Source: Anaerolineales bacterium UBA3499 (GTDB taxonomy: Bacteria; Chloroflexota; Anaerolineae; Anaerolineales; UBA11657). Taken from it: a stretch of DNA of 64,000 bases. The translations under genes were made by a program, and so were the position numbers. Positions within the stretch are counted from its first letter, which is position 1. Each line of letters starts with the position of its first letter. Shown here piece after piece: positions 17,799 to 26,804 of this stretch. The notes under the pieces were generated by a model, which had not been told where the DNA came from, did not search any database, and worked only from the letters and a program-made list of their open reading frames with translations. The stretch is from the NCBI GenBank assembly GCA_002377585.1, contig DFQC01000038.1:97997-161996 (forward strand), in the 5' to 3' direction.

Positions 17799-18571
17799 TT
17801 GTTCAATAACCACACCACCCGTAGACCTTCCAATGTCAGCCATGGAGCCACAACGTCGATGATATCGGATTCTTTGGAGATAGTCTCAGCAAGTCCTCCA
17901 GTACCGATAACCTGCATATCTGAACCCAATTCAGTTCGAAAACACTCTACCATGTACTGGACAAGACCAACATACCCAAATAACAAACCGGATTGTATCG
18001 CATGCTGAGTATTACGCCCAATGACATTCGGCGGACGCACAATGTCAACCCGTGGTAATTTTGCTGCCCGATGGAATAAAGCATCTGCAGCTATTTCGAT
18101 GCCCGGAGCTATCGCTCCACCCAAGTATTCGCCAGTGTCAGAAATGGCATCAAAAGTAGTCGCTGTGCCAAAGTCAACAATACAAGCTGGATATCCATAT
18201 AAGGCTAATACAGCAGCTGCATCAACAACTCTATCAGCACCAACCTGGCGTGGATCATCACAACGAATTGAAACTCCAGTCTTTACACCAGCATCCACCA
18301 CTAACGCATCTAAGTCCAGGTATTTCTTGAAACACTCTAATAATCCACTCGTTAATGTAGGGACAACTGAAGCTATAATAACTGCCTGAATATCATCCTT
18401 TTGCAAACCCGAATGATGGAAAAGACCTAACATCTGTAGACCAAATTCATCGCTGGTTCTATTAATGAGAGTAGCCATACGCCATCGTGGGCCAAGCTTT
18501 TCACCATTAAATACCCCTAGTGTAATATGTGTATTACCTATATCAACTGCTAGCAACATATCTCCAGCCAT
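17795..18571 (-). CDS. coaX: Type III pantothenate kinase
   Basis: A 258-residue CoaX-family ASKHA kinase, which phosphorylates pantothenate in the first step of CoA synthesis. Visible are the N-terminal VDIGNTHITLGVF, DPRQVGADRVVDAAA, VDFGTATTFDAI, GGAIAPGI and IGTGG. The ATG at 18571 follows GGAGG by nine bases and lies two bases after the panC stop. An extended frame from 18610 would run into panC. It follows panBEC, so pantothenate made by this operon is used at once. Confidence 0.93.
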   Translation of the reverse strand: MAGDMLLAVDIGNTHITLGVFNGEKLGPRWRMATLINRTSDEFGLQMLGLFHHSGLQKDDIQAVIIASVVPTLTSGLLECFKKYLDLDALVVDAGVKTGVSIRCDDPRQVGADRVVDAAAVLALYGYPACIVDFGTATTFDAISDTGEYLGGAIAPGIEIAADALFHRAAKLPRVDIVRPPNVIGRNTQHAIQSGLLFGYVGLVQYMVECFRTELGSDMQVIGTGGLAETISKESDIIDVVAPWLTLEGLRVVWLLNK

Positions 18572-18572
18572 A

Positions 18573-19412
18573 TCATGAATCCTCCAGCACCATATTATCG
18601 ATAAGGACAACTGATCCTATTTTGACAGCAATACTGCACAGAGCTCGGTCCGATACATACTGCAATTCTTTTAGACTGTTAATATCTGAAACTGACACAT
18701 ATAGTGGCTGTGCTAATTTTTCTATACGTATAACATCTGTAATTAGTGTTCGCAATCTGCTTGCATCAGTCTCTCCATTGGAAAAAGCTGCTTCAGCTTC
18801 ACATAGTGATTTATATAGCACTACAGCGGCCTTCCTTTCATATGGATTTAGACGCGAGTTGCGTGAGGACAATGCCAAACCATCTGTATCGCGTATAGTC
18901 GGACATATTAAAACATCAATTGGAAAACCAAGGTCAGCAACTAATTGCTTTATTATGCATGATTGCTGCGCATCTTTTTGACCCAAATATAAACAGTCCG
19001 GGGCAAATGCGATCAGCAATTTTGTGACTATAGTGGCTACACCTAGCATGTGGCCAGGTCTACGATTACCCTCCAAGTAACGGCTTAGTTTATCTACGCT
19101 AACATACGTCTGATATCCATCAGGATACATTTCTTTAACATCAGGTATCCATACTATATCAACTTTTTCTGATTGTAATATATCCAAGTCATTATCATGA
19201 TTACGGGGATAAATGTCCAAATCTTCTTCAGGACCAAATTGGATAGGATTTACAAATATGCTAACTGCAACATTTTCATTCTGCTCTCTCGCAGCCCTAA
19301 CCAAAGACAAATGTCCTTCATGCAAGGAACCCATAGTAGGTACTAAACCAAGTGACCCTGACATATATTTTAGATTGGCTCTCAGTTCAGAGAGAGAGGT
19401 CAATATCTTCAT
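18573..19412 (-). CDS. panC: Pantothenate synthetase (pantoate-beta-alanine ligase)
   Basis: A 279-residue PanC. PTMGSLHEGHLSL is the HxGH nucleotide motif. FVNPIQFGPEEDLDIYPR, YLGQKDAQQ, and SSRNSRL complete the active site set. It joins pantoate and beta-alanine with ATP. The gene overlaps the end of panE by 26 bases. No panD (beta-alanine source) is in the window. Confidence 0.95.
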   Translation of the reverse strand: MKILTSLSELRANLKYMSGSLGLVPTMGSLHEGHLSLVRAAREQNENVAVSIFVNPIQFGPEEDLDIYPRNHDNDLDILQSEKVDIVWIPDVKEMYPDGYQTYVSVDKLSRYLEGNRRPGHMLGVATIVTKLLIAFAPDCLYLGQKDAQQSCIIKQLVADLGFPIDVLICPTIRDTDGLALSSRNSRLNPYERKAAVVLYKSLCEAEAAFSNGETDASRLRTLITDVIRIEKLAQPLYVSVSDINSLKELQYVSDRALCSIAVKIGSVVLIDNMVLEDS

Positions 19413-20319
19413 ATGGTCTGCCTCTAAGCGACGATCTAACCAGCTTACACAATTTTACGTTGACGGGAACAGGAACACCTAAGCTTTTACCAATTTTTGC
19501 TACGGCACAATTGATGTAGTCTATTTCCGTGGGTGCCCCTCGAAGTACATCCTGAAGCATAGAAGAACGGTTCTCAGCTGTCAATGATGCCACATCTCGT
19601 ACTTCTTCCGATACATCATATGGGATGTTAATCCCTTTCGCCACCGCAACATCAGCAGTTTCATGCGCTGCTGCAATCATCAGCTGTTCTGATTCGGGAT
19701 TGGACAACAGTTTACCATTTCGAACATGCATAAGAGCAGTTATAGCATTAATGCCTGCGCTCACAGCAAGCTTGCCCCAAACCAAACCCTGTAAATTATC
19801 AGTTACAACTATGGGAAAACCAGCCAAATTAAATACTTTGATTAAGTTTTCTAAATGCACTTCCTGATATGTGTTTTTGCCGAGGTAGGTATTGCCACCG
19901 CCTGCATATCGTATATGTCCAGGGCCAAGAAGTTCTGCTCCTTGTGTCGTTACACCAGCAACCACTCTTCCCACTCCTAAACGTCTGACTAATTGCTCAA
20001 AGTTGCCTAAACCATTTTGTAAGGTGATAACAAGACCTTCATCGTCAATAATTTCTATGGCTGCGGACCCAGCTGCAATAGTTTGCCAACTTTTCACCAA
20101 TATCAGTACACAGTCAGCATTTGGAATGGTTGCCGATTTGAAATAAGCTTGCACAGGATATTTTTCGACATTGCATGCATCTTCGATTCGTATACCACTA
20201 TCGTTTATTGATTCTATACCACGTTTCCATGAACCTAACATAAACACATCAGCGTAACGACTTAGTCTAGCACCGAAAAGACATGCCAGTGCTCCGGTTC
20301 CTATTATTGCTATGCGCAT
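19387..20319 (-). CDS. panE: 2-dehydropantoate 2-reductase
   Basis: A 310-residue ketopantoate reductase, NADPH-dependent. The N-terminus MRIAIIGTGALACLFGARLS is the family's dinucleotide-binding motif; LILVKSWQT and GRVVAGVTTQGAE are typical. VWGKLAVSAGINAITAL contains the catalytic Lys and an Asn. The start at 20319 is chosen because PanE proteins begin at this motif; the frame extends 14 residues to 20361, overlapping panB by 17 bases. Neither start has a clear ribosome site. Confidence 0.93.
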   Translation of the reverse strand: MRIAIIGTGALACLFGARLSRYADVFMLGSWKRGIESINDSGIRIEDACNVEKYPVQAYFKSATIPNADCVLILVKSWQTIAAGSAAIEIIDDEGLVITLQNGLGNFEQLVRRLGVGRVVAGVTTQGAELLGPGHIRYAGGGNTYLGKNTYQEVHLENLIKVFNLAGFPIVVTDNLQGLVWGKLAVSAGINAITALMHVRNGKLLSNPESEQLMIAAAHETADVAVAKGINIPYDVSEEVRDVASLTAENRSSMLQDVLRGAPTEIDYINCAVAKIGKSLGVPVPVNVKLCKLVRSSLRGRPYEDIDLSL

Positions 20320-20344
20320 TTGCCAAGTATTATCATTCGGAAAA

Positions 20345-21229
20345 TTACAATCCGATGTCATTCAAATTTTCCAATAGCAAACGCCATTCAACATCCGATA
20401 TCGAACTTGAATGTGCTTCGCATGGAAACTTAGAATCCCTAACATCACAGATATATTGCTCAACAGCTTCTGTTATTGCCTCGCGCAAATTAGCATATTG
20501 CTTGACGAATTTTGGAGTGAAGCTATCAAACAACCCTAGCAAGTCATAGGTCACCAGTATCTGTCCATCACATCCCGGTCCTGCCCCAATCCCTACTGTA
20601 GGAATACTTAATCTCTCTGTAATTAACCTTGCAACACGCGTTGGTACTGATTCCAAAACAATAGCAAAACAACCGGCTTCTTCCAATGCTAGCGCATCCT
20701 CCAGTAGTATGCGGGCCTTAGAAGCAGTATTACCTTGAACACCATAACCTCCAATTTTATGAACTGACTGAGGCATAAGCCCAATATGGCCCATGACTGG
20801 AATACCGGCACGCACAATAGCTTGAACAGTGGATGATATTTGAACACCCCCTTCTACTTTCACGCTATTCATTCCAGCTTCACTGAGAAAACGACCAGCA
20901 TTTCTAACAGCTTCATGGACATCTACTTGATATGAAAGAAAAGGCATATCACCCACAAGAAAAGAATGTTTGGCACCCCGAGCTACTGCTTTGCAATGAT
21001 GAAGCATTTCTTCCATGGTGACTGAAAGAGTGGTTTCATACCCTAGTACAACCATACCAAGCGAATCGCCCACTAAGATCAAGTCAACACCACTTGCATC
21101 CAAAACCTTAGCAAGTGAATAATCATATGCGGTCAGTGCAAATATTTGATGCCCAGACGCTTTTTTCTTTTGCAAATCCTTAAGTGTTATTTTATTCTTC
21201 GTCTTGGATAAACTGCTGACTGCACTCAT
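20345..21229 (-). CDS. panB: 3-methyl-2-oxobutanoate hydroxymethyltransferase
   Basis: A 294-residue PanB TIM barrel that adds a one-carbon unit to 2-oxoisovalerate to give ketopantoate. LTAYDYSLAKVLDASGVDLILVGDSLGMV, VGDMPFLSY, VKVEGG and VMGHIGLMPQS (each partial) are diagnostic. The start at 21229 has AGGAGG seven bases upstream. The frame runs open to 21313, but that would translate through the terminator-like hairpin of the leader. It is the first gene of the pan operon. Confidence 0.95.
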   Translation of the reverse strand: MSAVSSLSKTKNKITLKDLQKKKASGHQIFALTAYDYSLAKVLDASGVDLILVGDSLGMVVLGYETTLSVTMEEMLHHCKAVARGAKHSFLVGDMPFLSYQVDVHEAVRNAGRFLSEAGMNSVKVEGGVQISSTVQAIVRAGIPVMGHIGLMPQSVHKIGGYGVQGNTASKARILLEDALALEEAGCFAIVLESVPTRVARLITERLSIPTVGIGAGPGCDGQILVTYDLLGLFDSFTPKFVKQYANLREAITEAVEQYICDVRDSKFPCEAHSSSISDVEWRLLLENLNDIGL

Positions 21230-21252
21230 TTCATTTCCTCCTTCCTTACTAA

Positions 21253-21281
21253 CAAAAAAGCCCTTCGCTGTGCGAAGGGCT
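21253..21281 (-). terminator. Intrinsic terminator in the panB leader
   Basis: On the minus strand AGCCCTTCGC, a three-base loop and GCGAAGGGCT form a perfect 10-bp stem, followed directly by six T. It lies only 24 bases before the panB ATG and after the predicted panB promoter, so it would act as an attenuator rather than end an upstream gene. Confidence 0.8.
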
Positions 21282-21376
21282 GGAATAGTTAACCACCATC
21301 TAAACAAAAACAATGGGATTGTCTAACACATGATTGCTTTTACCACTAATTTGTAATGGTGTGTCTCAATTTTCAT

Positions 21377-21389
21377 CCAGCCGTCTCGC
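21377..21389 (-). promoter_or_regulatory. Candidate antiterminator arm of the panB leader
   Basis: Minus-strand GCGA-gac-GGCTGG can pair with CCAGCC-ct-TCGC (21283-21272), six plus four base pairs around a small internal loop. That pairing uses the 5' arm of the terminator hairpin, so the two structures exclude each other. A 6-bp GATGCC/GGCATC hairpin lies just upstream on the same strand. Confidence 0.45.
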
Positions 21390-21426
21390 TCGAACATGAT
21401 GCCAGCGGCATCCAAAGTATAATCGA

Positions 21427-21456
21427 TTGAGCTGTTATTATCAACAATTGTATAAT
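21427..21456 (+). promoter_or_regulatory. Promoter for the M29 aminopeptidase gene
   Basis: TTGAGC (21427-21432) and TATAAT (21451-21456) are separated by 18 bases. The start codon lies 34 bases downstream at 21490. The -10 overlaps the -10 of the divergent panB promoter. Confidence 0.6.
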
Positions 21457-21477
21457 AAAGTATTAGCGAATTGCCAA
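21449..21477 (-). promoter_or_regulatory. Promoter for the pan operon
   Basis: Minus-strand TTGGCA (21477-21472) and TATACA (21454-21449) are 17 bases apart. Transcription would start near 21442, giving a leader of about 210 bases that contains the antiterminator and terminator pairings. The -10 overlaps that of the divergent aminopeptidase promoter. Confidence 0.5.
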
Positions 21478-21489
21478 ACAGGAACTGAT

Positions 21490-22602
21490 ATGACTGATCC
21501 GCGAATCTCAAAACTTGCACATCTGCTTGTTGATTACTCAACAGACGTTCAACATGATGATCAAGTGCTCATCTGGGCTCCAGGGACTACCACAAGCATG
21601 CCATTGTTGTTAGCTATTTACGAAAGAGTACTGGAGCGCGGGGGGCATCCTCATATTGCTCCCTATCTGCGAGGAGCCGAAGATATATTCTTTGAACATG
21701 CAAAAAAACACCAGCTTGATTATGTCTCTCCACTTTACAAGTTAGCAGTTGATACTTTTGATGTCATTATTCGTGTGGAGGGTACGAACAATACTCGTGA
21801 ACTTTCTCAGATAGAACCCACAAAACAAGTACGCCAGCGCCAAGCATATAAACAGATACAAAAGACTTATCTAGAAAGAGGAGATAAAGGTGATTTGTCA
21901 TGGAATGTTACTCTGTTTCCTACACATTCTCTTGCTCAAGAAGCAGATATGAGTCTGCGTAGTTATCAAGAATTCGTATATGAAGCTTGTCATGTAAATG
22001 GAGATATGAACCCCATCAAACACTGGCAATCTGTAGAAACACAACAAAGTCGTTTCATAGAGTGGCTACAAGGACATGACTTAGTAGAAGTCAAAGGAAC
22101 TAATATTGATTTATCTTTCTCAATTAAAGATCGTTATTTCATTAATGCCTGTGGTAAACACAATATGCCCGATGGCGAAATTTTTACAGGTCCAGTAGAA
22201 ACATCAGTCAATGGATATGTAAATTTTACCTATCCTGTTACTGTAGGAGGCCGCGAAATCGATAATATTGAGTTGCAATTTAGTGAAGGCAAGGTGGTAG
22301 TAGCCCATGCATCAAAAAATGAAGACTACTTAATACAAATGTTAGACACCGACATGGGAGCTCGCTACTTAGGCGAATGGGCAATTGGAACAAATTATGG
22401 AATCAACCACCATACAAAACAAATTTTATTTGATGAAAAAATGGGCGGAACGGTGCATATGGCTATCGGATCCGGATATCCACTGACCGGCAGCAAAAAT
22501 GCGAGTGCTATACATTGGGATATGATATGTGACATGAAAGAAGATGGTGAAATCAAAGTAGATGGAGAATTAATTTACAAATCCGGTAAATTTTTGATCT
22601 AA
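21490..22602 (+). CDS. M29-family aminopeptidase
   Basis: A 370-residue metallo-aminopeptidase of the thermophilic AmpS/aminopeptidase T family (M29). NMPDGEIFTGP and GEWAIGTN carry the metal-binding Glu residues, and DEKMGGTVHMAIGSGYP plus IHWDMICD carry the His and Asp ligands. These cytosolic enzymes release N-terminal amino acids from peptides. The ATG at 21490 has AGGA eight bases upstream and matches the usual family N-terminus; the frame from 21427 would include the promoter. Confidence 0.92.
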   Translation: MTDPRISKLAHLLVDYSTDVQHDDQVLIWAPGTTTSMPLLLAIYERVLERGGHPHIAPYLRGAEDIFFEHAKKHQLDYVSPLYKLAVDTFDVIIRVEGTNNTRELSQIEPTKQVRQRQAYKQIQKTYLERGDKGDLSWNVTLFPTHSLAQEADMSLRSYQEFVYEACHVNGDMNPIKHWQSVETQQSRFIEWLQGHDLVEVKGTNIDLSFSIKDRYFINACGKHNMPDGEIFTGPVETSVNGYVNFTYPVTVGGREIDNIELQFSEGKVVVAHASKNEDYLIQMLDTDMGARYLGEWAIGTNYGINHHTKQILFDEKMGGTVHMAIGSGYPLTGSKNASAIHWDMICDMKEDGEIKVDGELIYKSGKFLI

Positions 22603-22619
22603 TATTTGAGTGGTTACAA

Positions 22620-23510
22620 TTAATTGTTTGTCGCGTCAGGAGAAATGATACGAGCTCTTTGTGTAAACAACACACCCACCAAGACGGCAGCAGCACCTAC
22701 AATCTGCATACGGTCTAATCGCTCTTGCAACATGTAATGTGCTAGTACAGCAGCAATCACAGGCTGACCCAACAATATTGGAGCGACAATGGCTGCTGGC
22801 AATCTACCGAGAGCATACGTAATCGCCAACCAACCACCAACTTGCATGACCAAACCTAATACTACAAATATAATATAAGTTGATACACTGTACCCAGTGA
22901 AGGAATTCCCAAGCATCAATGCTATCAAACCCAAAGTGCACGATGCACTAGCTACTACTATCCAAAAGAAAGATATAGTATCCATGTTATACCGTACTTT
23001 CTGTCCGACAAGAAAGAATAAAGCATAGAAAAGACCGCCTATCAGACCATAAAGCGATCCAGCACCCGACTCTAAAGATTGGCGCCAATCTACTTCTAAT
23101 ATCAATGCTGCGCCTAGTATTGCCAATACAAGTCCCAACCAAAACTGGTTGCTTAAATGCTCCTTAAAAACCACCATAGCACCCAATCCAACCCAGATAG
23201 GTGCAGTATTAACTAAAAAAGTTGGGTTGGCAGCGCCAGCCATCGTAACTCCAGTTGACCACAACGCATTGTCTAGTCCAAATGCAACACCTGCAAAGAC
23301 TGCAAGCAAAATATTCTGCGCACTTATTGAGGTAGATTTTTTACGTATACGATAAAACGGTACGAATAGCACTATCGCTGCAATCAAAATACGATAAAAA
23401 GAGGTAATCACTCCTGCAGCATCTGACCATGCTGTCAACAATGGTGACCAAGCTATGATCATCACACCAAAAGTAAGTATCAGATATGGATTATATTTGT
23501 TAAATTTCAT
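22620..23510 (-). CDS. EamA/DMT-family transporter (copy 1)
   Basis: A 296-residue protein with ten predicted transmembrane helices formed by two EamA repeats. Family features are the N-terminal SFYRILIAAIVL, a PIWVGLGAMVVFKEHL segment at the end of the first repeat and ILLGQPVIAAVLAHYMLQERL in the second. DMT transporters export amino acids, nucleosides or other metabolites; the substrate is unknown. It is a tandem paralogue of the gene at 23626-24513, sharing long stretches such as TAPIWVGLGAM. Confidence 0.88.
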   Translation of the reverse strand: MKFNKYNPYLILTFGVMIIAWSPLLTAWSDAAGVITSFYRILIAAIVLFVPFYRIRKKSTSISAQNILLAVFAGVAFGLDNALWSTGVTMAGAANPTFLVNTAPIWVGLGAMVVFKEHLSNQFWLGLVLAILGAALILEVDWRQSLESGAGSLYGLIGGLFYALFFLVGQKVRYNMDTISFFWIVVASASCTLGLIALMLGNSFTGYSVSTYIIFVVLGLVMQVGGWLAITYALGRLPAAIVAPILLGQPVIAAVLAHYMLQERLDRMQIVGAAAVLVGVLFTQRARIISPDATNN

Positions 23511-23625
23511 TCTCTGTTCTGTAAGACAGATAGCACTACAATTTTATGTTGTAGGACTATATATGCAGTCCATATGATACCTATCTGTTATATTTATCCA
23601 TTAATTGACTGCTCTAATAATCATA

Positions 23626-24513
23626 TCATTTCGTCATCCGGTGCTTGTCTTGCTTTTGCACTAAAAAAACGCCAAAAAGAACTGCGACACTACCGATGTA
23701 CTGGCTAAAATTGAGATGCTCATCTAAAAATAGATGTGCTAATACACCAGTAACTACTGCTTGCATGAGCAGTATTGGTGCCACCGTGGATGCTGACAAT
23801 TTTCCTAACGCATAAGTTACACATAACCATCCACCAACTTGAATCACGGCACCATAGACAACAAAAATCATATAAGTTAGCATTGAGTAACCGATAAGTG
23901 ATTGTCCAAAAAATATCGCGATCAGACCCGTAGTACAACCTGCACTTGCAAAAGCAATGCAAAGAAAAGAAAATGGGTCGACATTTTCACGAGACTTCTG
24001 ACTCAACAGAAAGAATGCGGCATAAAATACACCAGCCAAGAGACCATAGAAAGATCCCATACTTTGTGTAACATTATGCAATTGATCTAATCCCATCAGT
24101 AGTACCGCACCCATCATTGCTAATGTCAGCCCAAACCAAAACCCGATCCTTAGATGCTCCCTGAAAAACAACATAGCTCCCAATCCAACCCAGATAGGAG
24201 CAGTGTTGGCTAATACAGTGGGAATAGTAGCTCCAATTAAATTCACTCCCACCGCATGTAATCCAACGTCTATACCATAAAACACTCCAGCCCATATTGC
24301 CAGGCGCATATTGCTGCCCCGCAGAGCAATATTGTCTCTGTCGAGAAGCAACAAACACAGCACAAATAACACCAATGCGGCTACAGAATTACGATAAAAT
24401 GAAGTGACTAACCCAGGTGCATTAGCCCAACGAATAAACAAAGCTCCCCATGCAAGAACAAGCAAGCCAACTGCTAGTGCAAGATAAGGATTAACGTTTC
24501 TGTAATTGTACAT
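23626..24513 (-). CDS. EamA/DMT-family transporter (copy 2)
   Basis: A 295-residue ten-helix transporter with the same two-repeat layout as the downstream copy. FYRNSVAALVLF, NTAPIWVGLGAMLFFREHL and ILLMQAVVTGVLAHLFLDEHL align segment by segment with it, so the pair arose by tandem duplication followed by clear divergence. The intervening 115 bases hold no gene. The substrate is unknown. It starts 16 bases after the DUF503 gene and may be cotranscribed with it. Confidence 0.88.
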   Translation of the reverse strand: MYNYRNVNPYLALAVGLLVLAWGALFIRWANAPGLVTSFYRNSVAALVLFVLCLLLLDRDNIALRGSNMRLAIWAGVFYGIDVGLHAVGVNLIGATIPTVLANTAPIWVGLGAMLFFREHLRIGFWFGLTLAMMGAVLLMGLDQLHNVTQSMGSFYGLLAGVFYAAFFLLSQKSRENVDPFSFLCIAFASAGCTTGLIAIFFGQSLIGYSMLTYMIFVVYGAVIQVGGWLCVTYALGKLSASTVAPILLMQAVVTGVLAHLFLDEHLNFSQYIGSVAVLFGVFLVQKQDKHRMTK

Positions 24514-24529
24514 GTTCAGTAATATTCAT

Positions 24530-24814
24530 TTATCTCCACTCTATATCAGCGGAAACCACGAACATGTCTGGTCGATTTATCTCTAGCCATAACACAGACT
24601 TTCTCAGCACACCCTCTACTACAGTCCGATTATTGCTTACTGTCACCAGAGATATCTGAGCTGACTGCCACAAATCATTATGAGATGTCTCAGAGACTGA
24701 AACATTGAATTCGCGTCTTAATCTGGCAATCACAGATTTGATTTGACTACGTTTCTGCTTGAGCGATCTTACGTTTGAGAGTCGCAATTCCAACACACAT
24801 ACACCAACAATCAT
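24530..24814 (-). CDS. DUF503 (YlxP-like) protein
   Basis: A 94-residue protein of the DUF503 family. The conserved VCVLELRLSNVRSLKQKRSQIKSVIARLRREFNVSVSE region (read in parts) is diagnostic. Family members in Bacillus are encoded near translation initiation and ribosome maturation genes, but their function is poorly known. Here it lies 14 bases after the lipoate-ligase-like gene. Confidence 0.9.
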   Translation of the reverse strand: MIVGVCVLELRLSNVRSLKQKRSQIKSVIARLRREFNVSVSETSHNDLWQSAQISLVTVSNNRTVVEGVLRKSVLWLEINRPDMFVVSADIEWR

Positions 24815-24828
24815 TACTTTACATATTG

Positions 24829-25668
24829 CTAAGCTGTTAAAACTTCGCGCATATGACGGGATCCACTAGTCCATGCTAAATTAGCGTATTTATCTGCGAT
24901 TAACAAATTGACATTTTGCTTTTCGAAAGCACTCAGACCTTCACTGGAAAAATCAATATCAAGAGCTTGTGCAAATCCTCTCTCGAATGCAGTTGCAACT
25001 TGTTCCCAGCTGGCTTCATATCCCAATACATCGGCGAGCACAGTAGCCTGATCGCGTACACGTAATACAGCAGTCGCGCGATCATTTTCCGACCTAAATA
25101 ATAGCGTGTCGCATATACTAGCAATGTCTCCTTTTAAGGGTAGGGAACCATGTTGTAATACTCCTCGACCACTACGCATCTGAGCACTGCCCAGCAACTT
25201 ACGCCCATTAGCACTTATTTCATAATGAGATCGATGCTCAAAACAGACAGCTCCTTGCATTTCTGTTGGTGGTACTCCTCCGCTATTGTCTACTACTACA
25301 CCTAGTTCTGTTAGACTAGCCAAAATGCCATTGCTAATTCTCCTATATGTTGGCAACACTCCACCTGATGCTATTGGATGTTTTTTGGGTAAACACACAG
25401 AGTATGTAAATTCATTAAGGTGTAGAATTGATCGTCCGCCTGTTGCTCTACGAACTAAATCATATCCGAAAGATTGTAAACGTGTTTTATCTACGTCACT
25501 ATCGGATTGAGCGCGACCTAGAGATATACAAGCAGGACTCCATGAATAGAGACGTAGGGTTGGAAGTGATTTCCCTTTCGATACTGACGATAAAATAGCC
25601 TCATCAATGGCCATATTAGTAGGCCCATCACTAGGTAAAGAATAAATTATGCGCCAGTATTTATTCAC
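24829..25668 (-). CDS. Lipoate-protein ligase A / LipM-type octanoyltransferase
   Basis: A 279-residue protein of the BPL/LplA/LipB superfamily. LVRRATGGRSILH is the lipoyl/octanoyl pocket motif, and GAVCFEHRSHYEI holds the Cys expected to be catalytic in LipM octanoyltransferases. GRKLLGSAQMRSGRGVLQHGSL follows. It probably moves octanoyl groups from acyl carrier protein to a lipoyl domain. The Cys favours LipM over LplA, but LplA-like ligation cannot be excluded. No lipA is in the window. Confidence 0.82.
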   Translation of the reverse strand: MNKYWRIIYSLPSDGPTNMAIDEAILSSVSKGKSLPTLRLYSWSPACISLGRAQSDSDVDKTRLQSFGYDLVRRATGGRSILHLNEFTYSVCLPKKHPIASGGVLPTYRRISNGILASLTELGVVVDNSGGVPPTEMQGAVCFEHRSHYEISANGRKLLGSAQMRSGRGVLQHGSLPLKGDIASICDTLLFRSENDRATAVLRVRDQATVLADVLGYEASWEQVATAFERGFAQALDIDFSSEGLSAFEKQNVNLLIADKYANLAWTSGSRHMREVLTA

Positions 25669-25830
25669 AATAACTGTTACCGTATTGATATACGGCCAAT
25701 CTCAACAAAATTGCCGCATTTGATATGAAGCAAAAACCACTTAGTCACACAAAGGCTAATTTATGCATTGTCCAAGACGAAGGAAGACAATAACAGGGAA
25801 ATCCTGATTTTACTAATTGACTAGACGCGA

Positions 25831-26775
25831 TTACATCATCTCAGCCATCAAGCTGTCAGATTGAGTTTTGGTTATTCCTAAAGTGCGATATGCCAACGGA
25901 CCACCTTCATCCAAAACTGGTTCAAGATCATTTAGAGTCGGCAGATCTTCACGCTGCCAAAACACTCCAATTGGAATCTCGTCACCCCACATGTAACCCT
26001 TGTCAAGAGCACTATGAAAATCTGTCCTATCATGACCAGAATCTTCCAGTTTTTTGACTCTAGATTTGAACCATTGGTAAGTGTTGTCCTTATTATATGT
26101 TACGCAAGGACTGAAAACATCCACAAGAGAAAAACCCTTGTGGTCAATAGCTTGTTTCAGTATGTCTACCAAGTGAGCTTGCTGTCCAGTATAAGCTCTT
26201 GCAACAAATGTAGCACCACCAACCATTGCCAGAGGCATTGGATTAATAGGATTTTCCAAATTGCCTTCGGGAGTACTCTTAGTCTGCATACCCAAAGCAC
26301 TGGTCGGAGAAGTCTGACCTGTAGTCAAGCCATATATCTGGTTATCCATGACAATATAAGTTAGATCAACATTACGACGCATGGTATGTAGAAAATGGTT
26401 GCCGCCAATTCCAAAACCATCCCCATCTCCACCTGTCACCATGACTGTTAATTCATGGTTGGCCATTTTCATGCCAGTGGCTACAGCCAGAGCACGTCCA
26501 TGCAAAGTATGCATGCCATATGTGTTTATAAATCCTGGCAAATTGGAAGAACAGCCTATACCACTAATTGTAATACATTCGTGTGGCTGCTTACCTAATT
26601 CGACTAAAGCCTTTTGCATTGCTGTAAGCACACCAAAGTCACCACATCCTGGACACCAGTCTGGGTCAATTTTACCTTTGTATGAATCACGAGTAACTTC
26701 CACATTAGACAGTGGAATTCCATTGCTAATTATGGATTTTTCTACTATGTCAGCAGCTGTCGTAGTTGTAGTCAT
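25831..26775 (-). CDS. korB: 2-oxoacid:ferredoxin oxidoreductase, beta subunit
   Basis: A 314-residue thiamine-diphosphate-binding beta subunit. WCPGCGDFGVLTA holds conserved cysteines, and GGDGDGFGIGGNH is the ThDP/Mg motif, followed by DNQIYGLTTGQTSPTS. With the alpha subunit directly upstream (29 bases) it forms a 2-oxoglutarate- or pyruvate-type oxidoreductase linking carbon flow to ferredoxin. The KorB-like sequence favours 2-oxoglutarate, but the substrate is not proven. Confidence 0.9.
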   Translation of the reverse strand: MTTTTTAADIVEKSIISNGIPLSNVEVTRDSYKGKIDPDWCPGCGDFGVLTAMQKALVELGKQPHECITISGIGCSSNLPGFINTYGMHTLHGRALAVATGMKMANHELTVMVTGGDGDGFGIGGNHFLHTMRRNVDLTYIVMDNQIYGLTTGQTSPTSALGMQTKSTPEGNLENPINPMPLAMVGGATFVARAYTGQQAHLVDILKQAIDHKGFSLVDVFSPCVTYNKDNTYQWFKSRVKKLEDSGHDRTDFHSALDKGYMWGDEIPIGVFWQREDLPTLNDLEPVLDEGGPLAYRTLGITKTQSDSLMAEMM

Positions 26776-26804
26776 ATCAATATTCTCTCTTATTATCTAA
26801 ATCC

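Noticed and set aside
21323..21541. A 72-codon minus-strand frame upstream of panB, followed by the hairpin and T-run
   Set aside because: It overlaps the aminopeptidase coding start and its own start lies upstream of the predicted minus-strand promoter. It has no ribosome site and no recognisable family. I prefer a non-coding leader, but a small gene ended by the terminator is the main alternative to the attenuator reading.
25669..25830. Possible terminator (CAGG/CCTG with trailing T) after the LipM-like gene start region
   Set aside because: The stem is only four pairs and lies in a 162-base spacer between genes read on the minus strand; no stronger structure is visible.
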